From Nocardia asiatica NBRC 100129 (lineage in GTDB: Bacteria > Actinomycetota > Actinomycetes > Mycobacteriales > Mycobacteriaceae): a stretch of 41,996 nt of DNA. Below are positions 8,353 to 15,072 of this stretch, piece after piece. The position numbers and the translations under genes were made by a program. Location: assembly GCF_000308415.1 (NCBI RefSeq), contig NZ_BAFS01000032.1, positions 1 through 41,996 of the forward strand, in the 5' to 3' direction. The notes beneath the pieces were generated by a model that did not search any database, was not told where the DNA came from, and saw nothing but the letters and a program-made list of their open reading frames with translations. How positions within the stretch are numbered: the first letter of the stretch is position 1; each line of letters starts with the position of its first letter.

Positions 8353-8365
8353 TACACTTCGAATA
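8353..8365 (+). promoter_or_regulatory. -10 element of a predicted leaderless ligD mRNA
   Basis: TACACT (8353-8358), then six bases and the ATG at 8365. The expected transcription start coincides with the A of the start codon, and no ribosome site exists because the preceding bases are the terminator hairpin. Confidence 0.6.
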
Positions 8366-10683
8366 TGGCGGCCCGCCGCGCGTTCGGTGGTATCGAGGTT
8401 GACCTGAGCAACCTCGACAAAGTGCTGTATCCGGCCACTGGCACCACCAAAGGCTCGGTCGTCGCCTATTATTCGGCGATCGCGCCTGCCATGCTGCCGC
8501 ATATCGCCGGGCGTCCGGTCACTCGGAAGCGCTGGCCCAACGGGGTCGACGAACCGTCCTTCTTCGAGAAGAATCTCCCCTCGCACGCGCCGTCCTGGAT
8601 CGAGCGGCGCTTCCTGCGGCACTCCGATCGCAAGGTCGACTATCCGCTGATCGATGCCGAAGCCGGGCTGGCCTGGATCGCCCAGCAGGCCGCGCTGGAA
8701 GTCCATGTACCGCAGTGGCGTTTCGACGGCGACGAGATGGGCCCGGCGACGAGGCTGGTCTTCGATCTCGACCCCGGCAAAGGAGTCGGGCTCGCCGAAT
8801 GCGCCGAGGTGGCGCTCGCGGTGCGCGAGATGGTGGAGGGTATCGGGCTGCGTGCGTTCCCGGTCACCAGCGGCAGCAAGGGGATTCACCTCTACGTGCC
8901 GTTGGATCGCGAGCTGAGCTCGGGCGGCGCGTCCACGGTGGCCAAACAGGTGGCCACGAATCTGGAACGACTGCACCCGGATCTGGTCACCGCCACGATG
9001 GCGAAGGCGGCCCGCGGCGGCAAGGTTTTCCTGGACTGGAGCCAGAACAACCCGGCGAAGACCACCATCGCGCCCTACTCGTTGCGGGGGCGGCCCGAGC
9101 CGAACGCAGCCGCTCCGCGCACCTGGAAAGAGATCGAGAACCGGAAGAAGCTGCGGCACCTGCGGTTCGACGAGGTGCTGGCCAGGTACCGATCGGACGG
9201 TGATCTGCTGGCGGACTTGGATCCGCCGCTGACAACCCGCGATTCGTCGGCGCAGGCGGGGCCGGACACGTTGACGAAGTACCGCTCGATGCGTGACCCG
9301 GCCCGCACGCCGGAACCCGTCCCGGCCGAGTCGCCCGCGCCCGGAGCGAACAACCGCTACGTCGTGCAGGAGCACCACGCGCGGCGGCTGCACTGGGATG
9401 TGCGGTTGGAGCGCGACGGCGTGCTGGTGTCCTGGGCGGTGCCGAAGGGCCCGCCGACCTCGCCGGACCAGAATCGCCTCGCCGTGCACACCGAGGACCA
9501 TCCGATGGAGTATCTCGACTTCCACGGCGCCATCCCGAAAGGCGAGTACGGCGCGGGCGAGATGACGATCTGGGATTCCGGCACTTACGAGACCGAGAAG
9601 TGGCGCGACGACGAGGTCATCGTCCGGTTCCACGGCAAGCGGCTCACCGGCCGTTATGCGCTGATCCAGACCAACGGCAACCAATGGCTGATGCACTTGA
9701 TGCGGGCGGGCGACGGCGCCGAACCGCAGGAACCGCCGGACAAGACGCCGGGCCGGATAATCCGCCCGTCCAACGGGCCCGCGCCGCTGCCGCGCGGCCT
9801 GTCACCGATGCTCGCGACTCCCGGCGAGGTCGCCGAACTCACCGCCGACGAGTGGTGCTTCGAGACGAAATGGGACGGTTTCCGCCTGATCGCCGAGATC
9901 GACTCCGGCGCGCTCACCTTGCGCAGCCGCGCTGGGAACATCGTGACCGACCGCTACCCCGGCATCGCGGCGTTGCGGCGGGAGTTGTCCGGGCACCAGG
10001 TGGTGCTCGACGGCGAGGCGGTCGTCTTCGACGACCACGGCGTCGCGATCCTCGGTCTGCTGCAAGCCGATGCGGCGCGGGCGGTTTTCGTCGCGTTCGA
10101 CGTGCTGTACCTGGACGGCACCTCGCTGCTACGCAAACGCTATTCCGATCGCCGCAGGGTGCTCGAGGCGCTCGCCGCGAACGCGCCCTCGCTGGTGGTG
10201 CCGCCGCGATTGGACGGCTCGGGCGCCGACGCCCTGCGCTACAGCCAGGAGCAGGGGCTGGAGGGTGTGGTCGCCAAGCGCAAGGATTCGGTGTATCTGC
10301 CCGGCAAGCGCGGGCATTCCTGGGTGAAGCAGCGCAACTGGCGCACCCAGCAGGTGCTCATCGGCGGCTGGCGGCGCAGCACGGCGAGGGATTTCAAGTC
10401 ATTGCTGGTCGGCATTCCGCACGACAGCCGCCTGATCTACGTCGGCCGGGTCGGCACCGGCTTCAACGAGCCGGACATGCGTGCGCTGGCCGCGCGCTTG
10501 CGCAAGCTGGAACGAAAGACCTCCCCGTTCGACAACGACCTCACCTCCGAGGAGCGCAAGGAGGCGGTGTGGGTGACGCCGAAACTCGGTGGCACCGTGC
10601 GGTTCATGAACTGGACCGAGGCGGGACGGTTGTGGCATCCGGCCTGGGTCGGCGCCGCGCCGCACGCGCGCGAGGCTGGGTAG
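8365..10683 (+). CDS. ligD: ATP-dependent DNA ligase LigD (polymerase, phosphoesterase and ligase domains)
   Basis: A 772-residue non-homologous end-joining enzyme in the mycobacterial domain order. The primase-polymerase domain comes first (about 1-290; LSNLDKVLYPATGTTKGSVVAYY, metal-binding LVFDLDPGKGVG, TSGSKGIHLYVPL). The 3'-phosphoesterase domain follows (about 325-480; HHARRLHWDVRLERDG, WAVPKGPPTSP, GEYGAGEMTIWDSG). The ATP-dependent ligase domain is last (about 485-772) with nucleotidyl-acceptor Lys502 in TKWDGFR, then DGEAVVFDD, EGVVAKRKDSVY and SWVKQRN. It repairs double-strand breaks with Ku; no ku gene is in the window, although in M. tuberculosis ku is adjacent. Antitoxin-like genes flank it on both sides. 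Confidence 0.96.
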   Translation: MAARRAFGGIEVDLSNLDKVLYPATGTTKGSVVAYYSAIAPAMLPHIAGRPVTRKRWPNGVDEPSFFEKNLPSHAPSWIERRFLRHSDRKVDYPLIDAEAGLAWIAQQAALEVHVPQWRFDGDEMGPATRLVFDLDPGKGVGLAECAEVALAVREMVEGIGLRAFPVTSGSKGIHLYVPLDRELSSGGASTVAKQVATNLERLHPDLVTATMAKAARGGKVFLDWSQNNPAKTTIAPYSLRGRPEPNAAAPRTWKEIENRKKLRHLRFDEVLARYRSDGDLLADLDPPLTTRDSSAQAGPDTLTKYRSMRDPARTPEPVPAESPAPGANNRYVVQEHHARRLHWDVRLERDGVLVSWAVPKGPPTSPDQNRLAVHTEDHPMEYLDFHGAIPKGEYGAGEMTIWDSGTYETEKWRDDEVIVRFHGKRLTGRYALIQTNGNQWLMHLMRAGDGAEPQEPPDKTPGRIIRPSNGPAPLPRGLSPMLATPGEVAELTADEWCFETKWDGFRLIAEIDSGALTLRSRAGNIVTDRYPGIAALRRELSGHQVVLDGEAVVFDDHGVAILGLLQADAARAVFVAFDVLYLDGTSLLRKRYSDRRRVLEALAANAPSLVVPPRLDGSGADALRYSQEQGLEGVVAKRKDSVYLPGKRGHSWVKQRNWRTQQVLIGGWRRSTARDFKSLLVGIPHDSRLIYVGRVGTGFNEPDMRALAARLRKLERKTSPFDNDLTSEERKEAVWVTPKLGGTVRFMNWTEAGRLWHPAWVGAAPHAREAG

Positions 10684-10727
10684 GGTTGGTTCGCGGTTGT
10701 TCTCAGCGCGAAAACGAGGAGTGCACG

Positions 10728-10904
10728 GTGGACTTCAAGAACCTGGCAGGCAAGGCGATGGATCTGGCCCAGAAGAACGCGGACAAGCTGGACGCGGTCA
10801 TCGACAAGGCGGGCGACCTCGTGGACGAGAAGACCGGAAAGAAGTACGCGAGCCAGGTGGACGCCGCCCAGGACGCGGCCAAGAAGGCTCTGCGGGAGCA
10901 GTGA
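10728..10904 (+). CDS. Second antitoxin-like small protein, MT0933/Rv0909 family
   Basis: A 58-residue paralogue of the protein encoded at 8111-8317, sharing the pattern AxKNADKxxxxxDKAGDxxDxKTxxKYxxxxxxxxxAAKK (here LAQKNADKLDAVIDKAGDL, then VDEKTGKKYASQVDAAQDAAKKAL). GTG 10728 is chosen because a ribosome site (CGAGGAG, 10715-10721) lies at the right distance and the family motif begins directly after it. No toxin gene follows. The start lies 45 nt after the ligD stop, so read-through from ligD is likely until the strong hairpin just downstream. Confidence 0.82.
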   Translation: MDFKNLAGKAMDLAQKNADKLDAVIDKAGDLVDEKTGKKYASQVDAAQDAAKKALREQ

Positions 10905-10909
10905 GCGAT

Positions 10910-10942
10910 GGAACGGGACCCGATCCGGCCGGGTCCCGTTCC
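10910..10942. terminator. Bidirectional terminator hairpin between convergent genes
   Basis: GGAACGGGACCC and GGGTCCCGTTCC form a perfect 12-bp stem with a 9-nt loop, exactly in the 42-nt gap between the stops of the antitoxin-like gene and the isochorismatase-like gene. Confidence 0.85.
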
Positions 10943-10946
10943 GCTG

Positions 10947-11591
10947 TCAGTGTGCGCCCGAGAGCAGCGGGGTGATGGTCGCGATGTCGGTCACCAAGGC
11001 GTGGCCTTGGAATTCGAAGTCGGCGTAGGCTCGCGCCATGGCGGCTTCGTCCCGGCCGCCGACCGCGTCGCTGATCACCACCGGGACGAACCCGAGATCG
11101 GTGGAGTGCGCCACCGTGGGCGCGATGCCGATCTCCAGAGCGACGCCCGCGATCGCGTAGGCGCCGATGCCCAGGTCGCGCAGCATCGAGGCCAGCGGGG
11201 TGCCTTCGAACGCCGACATCGACGTCTTGTCGAACACCACCTCGTCCGCGCGTGGCCGCAGCTCCGGCACCAGTTCGAAGGCGGGGGTGTCACGCTGCAG
11301 GATGAAGCGCACCTGGTCCACCGAATCCACCTGCTGCCAGCTCATGGCCATGCGCAGCGCGAACGCGCCGCTGAGGCGCTCGGGCAGGAAGAAATGGCGC
11401 AGAAAGACCACCGGGTAACCACCCGAGCGCGCCGCGTCGACCACCCGCACCACACGCTCGACGATCTCCTGGCCGTCGGGCAACTGGCTGAGCACGCCGA
11501 CCTGCATGTCGTAGACGATCACCGCCATCCGGTCGGGGGCGCACACGTCGGCGAGTGTTTCGGGGATGTCCAGTCCGTTGCCATGCCGCAT
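10947..11591 (-). CDS. Isochorismatase-like cysteine hydrolase superfamily protein lacking the cysteine
   Basis: A 214-residue alpha/beta protein of the isochorismatase-like hydrolase fold. The catalytic Asp (VIVYDMQVG) and Lys (EVVFDKTSMSAF) are present. At the usual nucleophile position (GVATDxC) the sequence reads GVALEIGIAPT, a glycine replacing the cysteine. Nicotinamidases and N-carbamoyl hydrolases need that cysteine, whereas true isochorismatases (EntB/DhbE) also carry Gly there. It may therefore hydrolyse a vinyl ether such as isochorismate, or another substrate without a covalent thioester. No siderophore genes are adjacent. A GAGGAG ribosome site lies upstream of the ATG on the minus strand. 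Confidence 0.85.
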   Translation of the reverse strand: MRHGNGLDIPETLADVCAPDRMAVIVYDMQVGVLSQLPDGQEIVERVVRVVDAARSGGYPVVFLRHFFLPERLSGAFALRMAMSWQQVDSVDQVRFILQRDTPAFELVPELRPRADEVVFDKTSMSAFEGTPLASMLRDLGIGAYAIAGVALEIGIAPTVAHSTDLGFVPVVISDAVGGRDEAAMARAYADFEFQGHALVTDIATITPLLSGAH

Positions 11592-11734
11592 GCTCGGCTA
11601 CTCCTCTTGGTTGCGCCCGCGCCGCTCGGGAGGGTCCGCCCGACGGCTATCCGATTGCGCTAGGGGCGTTTTCGTCAACACTGTAACCAGTCCGGCGGAC
11701 ACCTGCGGCGGTGGGTGTGACCTGCGATCGACCG

Positions 11735-11763
11735 TTGCCGGGTGGTCGGCGCGGCAGTACCGT
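11735..11763 (+). promoter_or_regulatory. Candidate promoter of the secreted lipase gene
   Basis: TTGCCG (11735-11740) and TACCGT (11758-11763) are separated by 17 nt. Transcription would start near 11770, leaving a leader of about 70 nt before the ATG at 11839, which has a ribosome site (GGGAGG). Confidence 0.45.
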
Positions 11764-11838
11764 TGAGGTCTGGAGGCCGGGTGGATCGGCGCCGAACGCA
11801 CCGGGATCACTCGCCTCGCCGGGACTGGGGAGGCCCTG

Positions 11839-13107
11839 ATGAAGGATGTTCAGCGAACGCCCGCCAGCGCGTGGGCGAGCAACCGACCTGTGTGTAAGGC
11901 GATTCCGCGGGCCATACTATCCGCGCTGATCTTCCTCATCGCCGCCCTGGGCGCCGCACCCATGGCATACGCCGAGCTACCGCCGCCGGATCTGGACCCG
12001 TTCTACGCGGCTCCCGCGGACCTGGGCCATTACCGCAACGGCGCCGTGCTGGATTCCCGTCCGATCGCGCTGTTCGGTCTGCCGCTGCCCATCTCGACCT
12101 GGCAGGTGAAGTACCGCAGCTCCGACGCGAGCGACGATCCCGTCGCGGATGTGGCTACCGTCATGGTGCCGATGCTGCCGTGGTTCGGTCCCGGCGCCCG
12201 GCCACTGCTGTCCTACCAGGTCCCCGAGGACAGTCTGGGCATCCGGTGCGCGCCGTCGTTCGCGCTGCGCGGCGGCTGGGGCACCGGTGCCGTGAACACG
12301 CTGATCGACACGCCCTTCATGGCGGAGGCGCTGCGCCGCGGGTGGGCGGTGGTGGTCAGCGACTACGAGGGGCCGCGATCCCGTTTCCTGGACGGGGTGA
12401 ACTCCGGACGCGGTGTGCTGGACGGCATTCGCGCGGCCCGCGACTTCCCGCCCGCAGGTCTCGGCCCCGCGACGCCGATCGGCGCTTGGGGCTATTCCGG
12501 CGGTGCGTTCGCCACGCTGTGGGCCGCGCAGATCCAGCCGTGGTATGCGCCGGACGTCCGGTTCGCGGGCATCACCTCCGGCGGCGTTCCGGCCGACTGG
12601 CCCGCCATAGCGCGCGAAGCGGACGGCACCTTGCAGGCTGGACTGGCGTTGCTGATCCTGTTCGCGCTCGCCCGCAACGATCCCGGCGGGGGCCTGGCGA
12701 AGTTGCTCAACGATCGAGGGCACGCGGCGCTGGTCGAGAACGGCGCGGCCTGCGGGTCCGATCTGGTGCCGAAGTACGCGGGCGCGTGGGTGGACGACTT
12801 CGCCCTCGTCCCGGACCTGCTGACACATCCGGTTTTCCGGGCCGCCACCGTCGCCCAGGAACTCGGCGGCAGCGCGCCCGCGGCGCCGATGTACCTGTAT
12901 CACAGCCTGACCGACGACGTGATCCCTGTGGCGGGCTTCACCGACCTGGTCGGCCGCTACTGCGCGCTGGGAGCGAGCGTCACCTCGGTGCACTCGATGC
13001 TGCCCACGCACAACCCCGCGGCGATCGGCGAGGCTCCGGGTGCGATGAACTTCCTGGCCGACCGATTCGCCGGCCTACCCGTCGCTCCGGGATGCCGCGA
13101 GCGGTAG
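11839..13107 (+). CDS. Secreted LIP-family lipase
   Basis: A 422-residue exported alpha/beta hydrolase of the secretory lipase (LIP) family. The N-terminus has a basic stretch, a hydrophobic core (AILSALIFLIAALGAAP) and a likely AYA-E cleavage site near residue 45. The nucleophile elbow is GYSGG (WGYSGGAFATLW), with acid residue in LYHSLTDDVIP and His in MLPTHNPAA. The oxyanion region (LLSYQVPEDSLG, VVVSDYEGPRSRF) matches the family. Nocardiae and mycobacteria encode several such enzymes, thought to hydrolyse exogenous triacylglycerol or short-chain esters. A ribosome site (GGGAGG) precedes the ATG, and the gene converges on the next one. Confidence 0.9.
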   Translation: MKDVQRTPASAWASNRPVCKAIPRAILSALIFLIAALGAAPMAYAELPPPDLDPFYAAPADLGHYRNGAVLDSRPIALFGLPLPISTWQVKYRSSDASDDPVADVATVMVPMLPWFGPGARPLLSYQVPEDSLGIRCAPSFALRGGWGTGAVNTLIDTPFMAEALRRGWAVVVSDYEGPRSRFLDGVNSGRGVLDGIRAARDFPPAGLGPATPIGAWGYSGGAFATLWAAQIQPWYAPDVRFAGITSGGVPADWPAIAREADGTLQAGLALLILFALARNDPGGGLAKLLNDRGHAALVENGAACGSDLVPKYAGAWVDDFALVPDLLTHPVFRAATVAQELGGSAPAAPMYLYHSLTDDVIPVAGFTDLVGRYCALGASVTSVHSMLPTHNPAAIGEAPGAMNFLADRFAGLPVAPGCRER

Positions 13108-13166
13108 GTGGGTGATCGCCCGGCAGCGGCGGGCGATCCGGAAGCACCGACCGGGCATGGACGAAA

Positions 13167-13196
13167 GCGCACCGAATCGCGGTCGATTCGGTGCGC
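13167..13196. terminator. Bidirectional terminator hairpin between convergent genes
   Basis: GCGCACCGAATCG and CGATTCGGTGCGC form a perfect 13-bp stem with the tetraloop CGGT, between the lipase stop and the stop of the minus-strand secreted protein gene. Confidence 0.88.
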
Positions 13197-13216
13197 GTCG
13201 TGCCGAGGGGCGCGGG

Positions 13217-13870
13217 TCAGTTCTGCGGACGGCCGGTGGTGTCCATCCACTTGGTGGTGCCGGGCGGGGCAGCCAGCGTGCTGATCAGATCGATGCCCGC
13301 GATGATCAGCGCCGGTCCGCCGACGACGATCGTGCCGATGATGCCGCCGATGCCCGCACCGGCGAGCACGGTGCCGATACCGATGGGTCCGCCGATCAGG
13401 CCGGTCAGTCCGACGAGCGCGCCGATCACCGTGCCGATGAACCCGCCGACCGCGGTGGCGATGGTGAACTGCGCCAGGAACGCGTCCATCGCGCGCTGGT
13501 TCTCGAACGGCGAGGCGACCGGTGTGGCCGCCGGGCGGGCCTGTGCCGCGTCCTTCACGACGGTCAACTCCAGTACCCGGCCCTCCTCGCGAACGGCGTG
13601 CGGCATGGGGAATTCGAGCCCGTCCTGCCGGAAGGCCAGCGGCAGTGTGACCGCGACGTTTCCGGCCGCGTCCTTGATGTCGACGGCGTCGCCGCGCACG
13701 TCGAACGTGCCGGCGGTGAGCGTCGTGACGATCTTGTTCCCGATCAGCCTGGCTTCGTAGCCGATGTCCGGGACCGGCGCGGCGGCGGGTTCCGCGTGCG
13801 TGACACCGGCCCCTACCGTCAGCGCGGCGACGAGCGGCACGACAGCGGCGGTGACTTTCCGGAGAATCAT
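13217..13870 (-). CDS. Secreted protein of unknown function with a glycine-zipper hydrophobic tail
   Basis: A 217-residue protein with a clear signal peptide (MILRKVTAAVVPLVAALTV, cleavage probably after THA at about residue 26). A hydrophilic beta-rich domain of about 110 residues follows (YEARLIGNKIVTTLTAGTF), then a Gly/Ile-rich double hydrophobic segment (TAVGGFIGTVIGALVGLTG, GIGTVLAGAGIGGIIGTIVVGG) with repeated GxxxG spacing that could form a membrane hairpin. I do not recognise the function; similar secreted proteins are common in Nocardia. The frame is open 17 codons further upstream, but the start at 13870 gives a proper signal peptide. It has its own long AT-rich upstream region. 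Confidence 0.78.
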   Translation of the reverse strand: MILRKVTAAVVPLVAALTVGAGVTHAEPAAAPVPDIGYEARLIGNKIVTTLTAGTFDVRGDAVDIKDAAGNVAVTLPLAFRQDGLEFPMPHAVREEGRVLELTVVKDAAQARPAATPVASPFENQRAMDAFLAQFTIATAVGGFIGTVIGALVGLTGLIGGPIGIGTVLAGAGIGGIIGTIVVGGPALIIAGIDLISTLAAPPGTTKWMDTTGRPQN

Positions 13871-13973
13871 TTCTCGGTTCCAATCTTCATCAGGTTTCAA
13901 GCAATAGAGAACGCGGCACACGCCGAAATTCCTTCCCCCGTCGGCATGTACATCCGTAATGTGATCCAGAAGA

Positions 13974-13996
13974 CAGCTACCTCTGAGTGGTAACTG
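13974..13996. repeat. Inverted repeat upstream of the secreted-protein gene
   Basis: CAGCTACC and GGTAACTG form an inverted repeat with 7 of 8 matching positions around TCTGAGT, about 105 nt upstream of the minus-strand start at 13870. The size and symmetry suit a regulator operator, but nothing identifies the protein. Confidence 0.4.
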
Positions 13997-14226
13997 TACT
14001 GTGGCTGAGAAGGTTTAGTGCCCGAATTAAAGGGGTAATCTTCAGATTTTCCTGTCCTTACTGAGGTTATAGCGGTTGGCTATTCAATGTGGGTGTAGCC
14101 ACGGTGGGGGATGGCCAAAACCGCTTGGGCGGTAGGGAATCGGCGCCTGCTGGTCTGTTCCGCGGATCGGGAGGCGATCATCATCCCGCAAACATTCGGC
14201 GAATTGCGCTGGCGGGATTCGTCGGG

Positions 14227-14238
14227 GACCTGTACAGG
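14227..14238. repeat. Perfect 12-bp palindrome
   Basis: ACCTGTACAGGT is its own reverse complement. It lies about 100 nt downstream of the EcfT stop and about 360 nt upstream of the secreted-protein gene. Role unknown. Confidence 0.5.
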
Positions 14239-14334
14239 TGGCAACCGACCGGCATCCGGTTTTTGGCCCGGCAGAGCGCGATTCGCTGCACGGGCGCTCG
14301 ATACGAACCCAACGCCCTCGTTCGCGGCCCGAGT

Positions 14335-15072
14335 TCAGAGCAGCAGGTGCAGCGCGACCGAACCGAGACAGACGCCGACGACCAAGGCGAGCGCGAGCGC
14401 GTCGCGGCGGCCCGGAGCGCTGGGGTGGGCGGTGAGTTGCCCCGTGCCGCCGCGCGCGGTGATCGCCTCGCCCAGTTCACCGGCGCGGCGGGTGGATACC
14501 GCCATGGCCGCGGTGAGGATGTCGATGAGCGGGTTGTCGGCCGCGCGGGCGAGCATGCCGTCTTTGGGGCGGAGCCGGCGAGCGGCCCGCAGCACCCGGA
14601 TCTCCTCCATGAGCAGTGGCAGACCTCGCAGAGTGAGCGCGACGACAACGGCCCATTCGTCCACCGGGAGCCGGAGCCTGCGTAGCGGCGCGCCCAACTT
14701 GGCGAGGGCGGGCGCGATATCGCCCATGGGGGTGGTCCACGCGATGAGGAACGAGGCGGCCACCAGGATCAGGGTGAACGTGGCGATCTGCGCGTAGCGC
14801 AGCACCGCCGCGCCGCCCACCGGCACGGTGATCAGGCCGCCGACGAGGAACAGCGCCCAGAACCACCAGGGCAGGCGCGGCAGCGTGCCGAGCGGCAACC
14901 GGGCGGCGACGCCGACGACCACGAGGAACGCCGTCATGATTCCGAGCACCGGCCAGGACGGCATGAACATCAGCACCAGGCTGATCAGGAACACCCCGAT
15001 CATCTTGGTGCCCGCCCACAGCCGGTGCACCGGGCTGTCGACCGGCACCTGACGCAGCAGAACGGTGCTCAT
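14335..15072 (-). CDS. ECF transporter transmembrane (T) component
   Basis: A 245-residue integral membrane protein of the EcfT/CbiQ family with about five or six hydrophobic segments (MIGVFLISLVLMFMPSWPV, LVVVGVAARL, FWALFLVGGLITVPVG, FTLILVAASFLIAW, and a C-terminal ALALVVGVCLGSVALHLLL). The cytoplasmic coupling region carries the Arg-rich LRAARRLRPKDG that contacts the ATPases. It has the layout of M. tuberculosis Rv2325c. The ATG overlaps the stop of the ATPase gene (ATGA) and has a GGAGG ribosome site, so the two are translationally coupled. Confidence 0.9.
   Translation of the reverse strand: MSTVLLRQVPVDSPVHRLWAGTKMIGVFLISLVLMFMPSWPVLGIMTAFLVVVGVAARLPLGTLPRLPWWFWALFLVGGLITVPVGGAAVLRYAQIATFTLILVAASFLIAWTTPMGDIAPALAKLGAPLRRLRLPVDEWAVVVALTLRGLPLLMEEIRVLRAARRLRPKDGMLARAADNPLIDILTAAMAVSTRRAGELGEAITARGGTGQLTAHPSAPGRRDALALALVVGVCLGSVALHLLL

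Larger units (their letters stand above)
13871..14334. other. 464-bp intergenic region, AT-richer than its surroundings
   Basis: No supported gene lies here. The segment at about 13890-14080 is unusually AT-rich and presumably holds the promoter of the minus-strand secreted-protein gene. It contains an imperfect 8+7+8 inverted repeat (13974-13996) and, nearer the ECF transporter stop, a perfect 12-bp palindrome (14227-14238). Open frames through it show no recognisable protein. Confidence 0.6.

Noticed and set aside
7798..9696. A 632-codon minus-strand open frame opposite the MBL and ligD genes
   Set aside because: Shadow frame; the plus strand carries complete catalytic motifs of both enzymes.
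14120..14133. ACCGC-TTGG-GCGGT hairpin as an RNA gene or terminator
   Set aside because: A 5-bp stem is expected often by chance at this GC content and it is not at a gene end.
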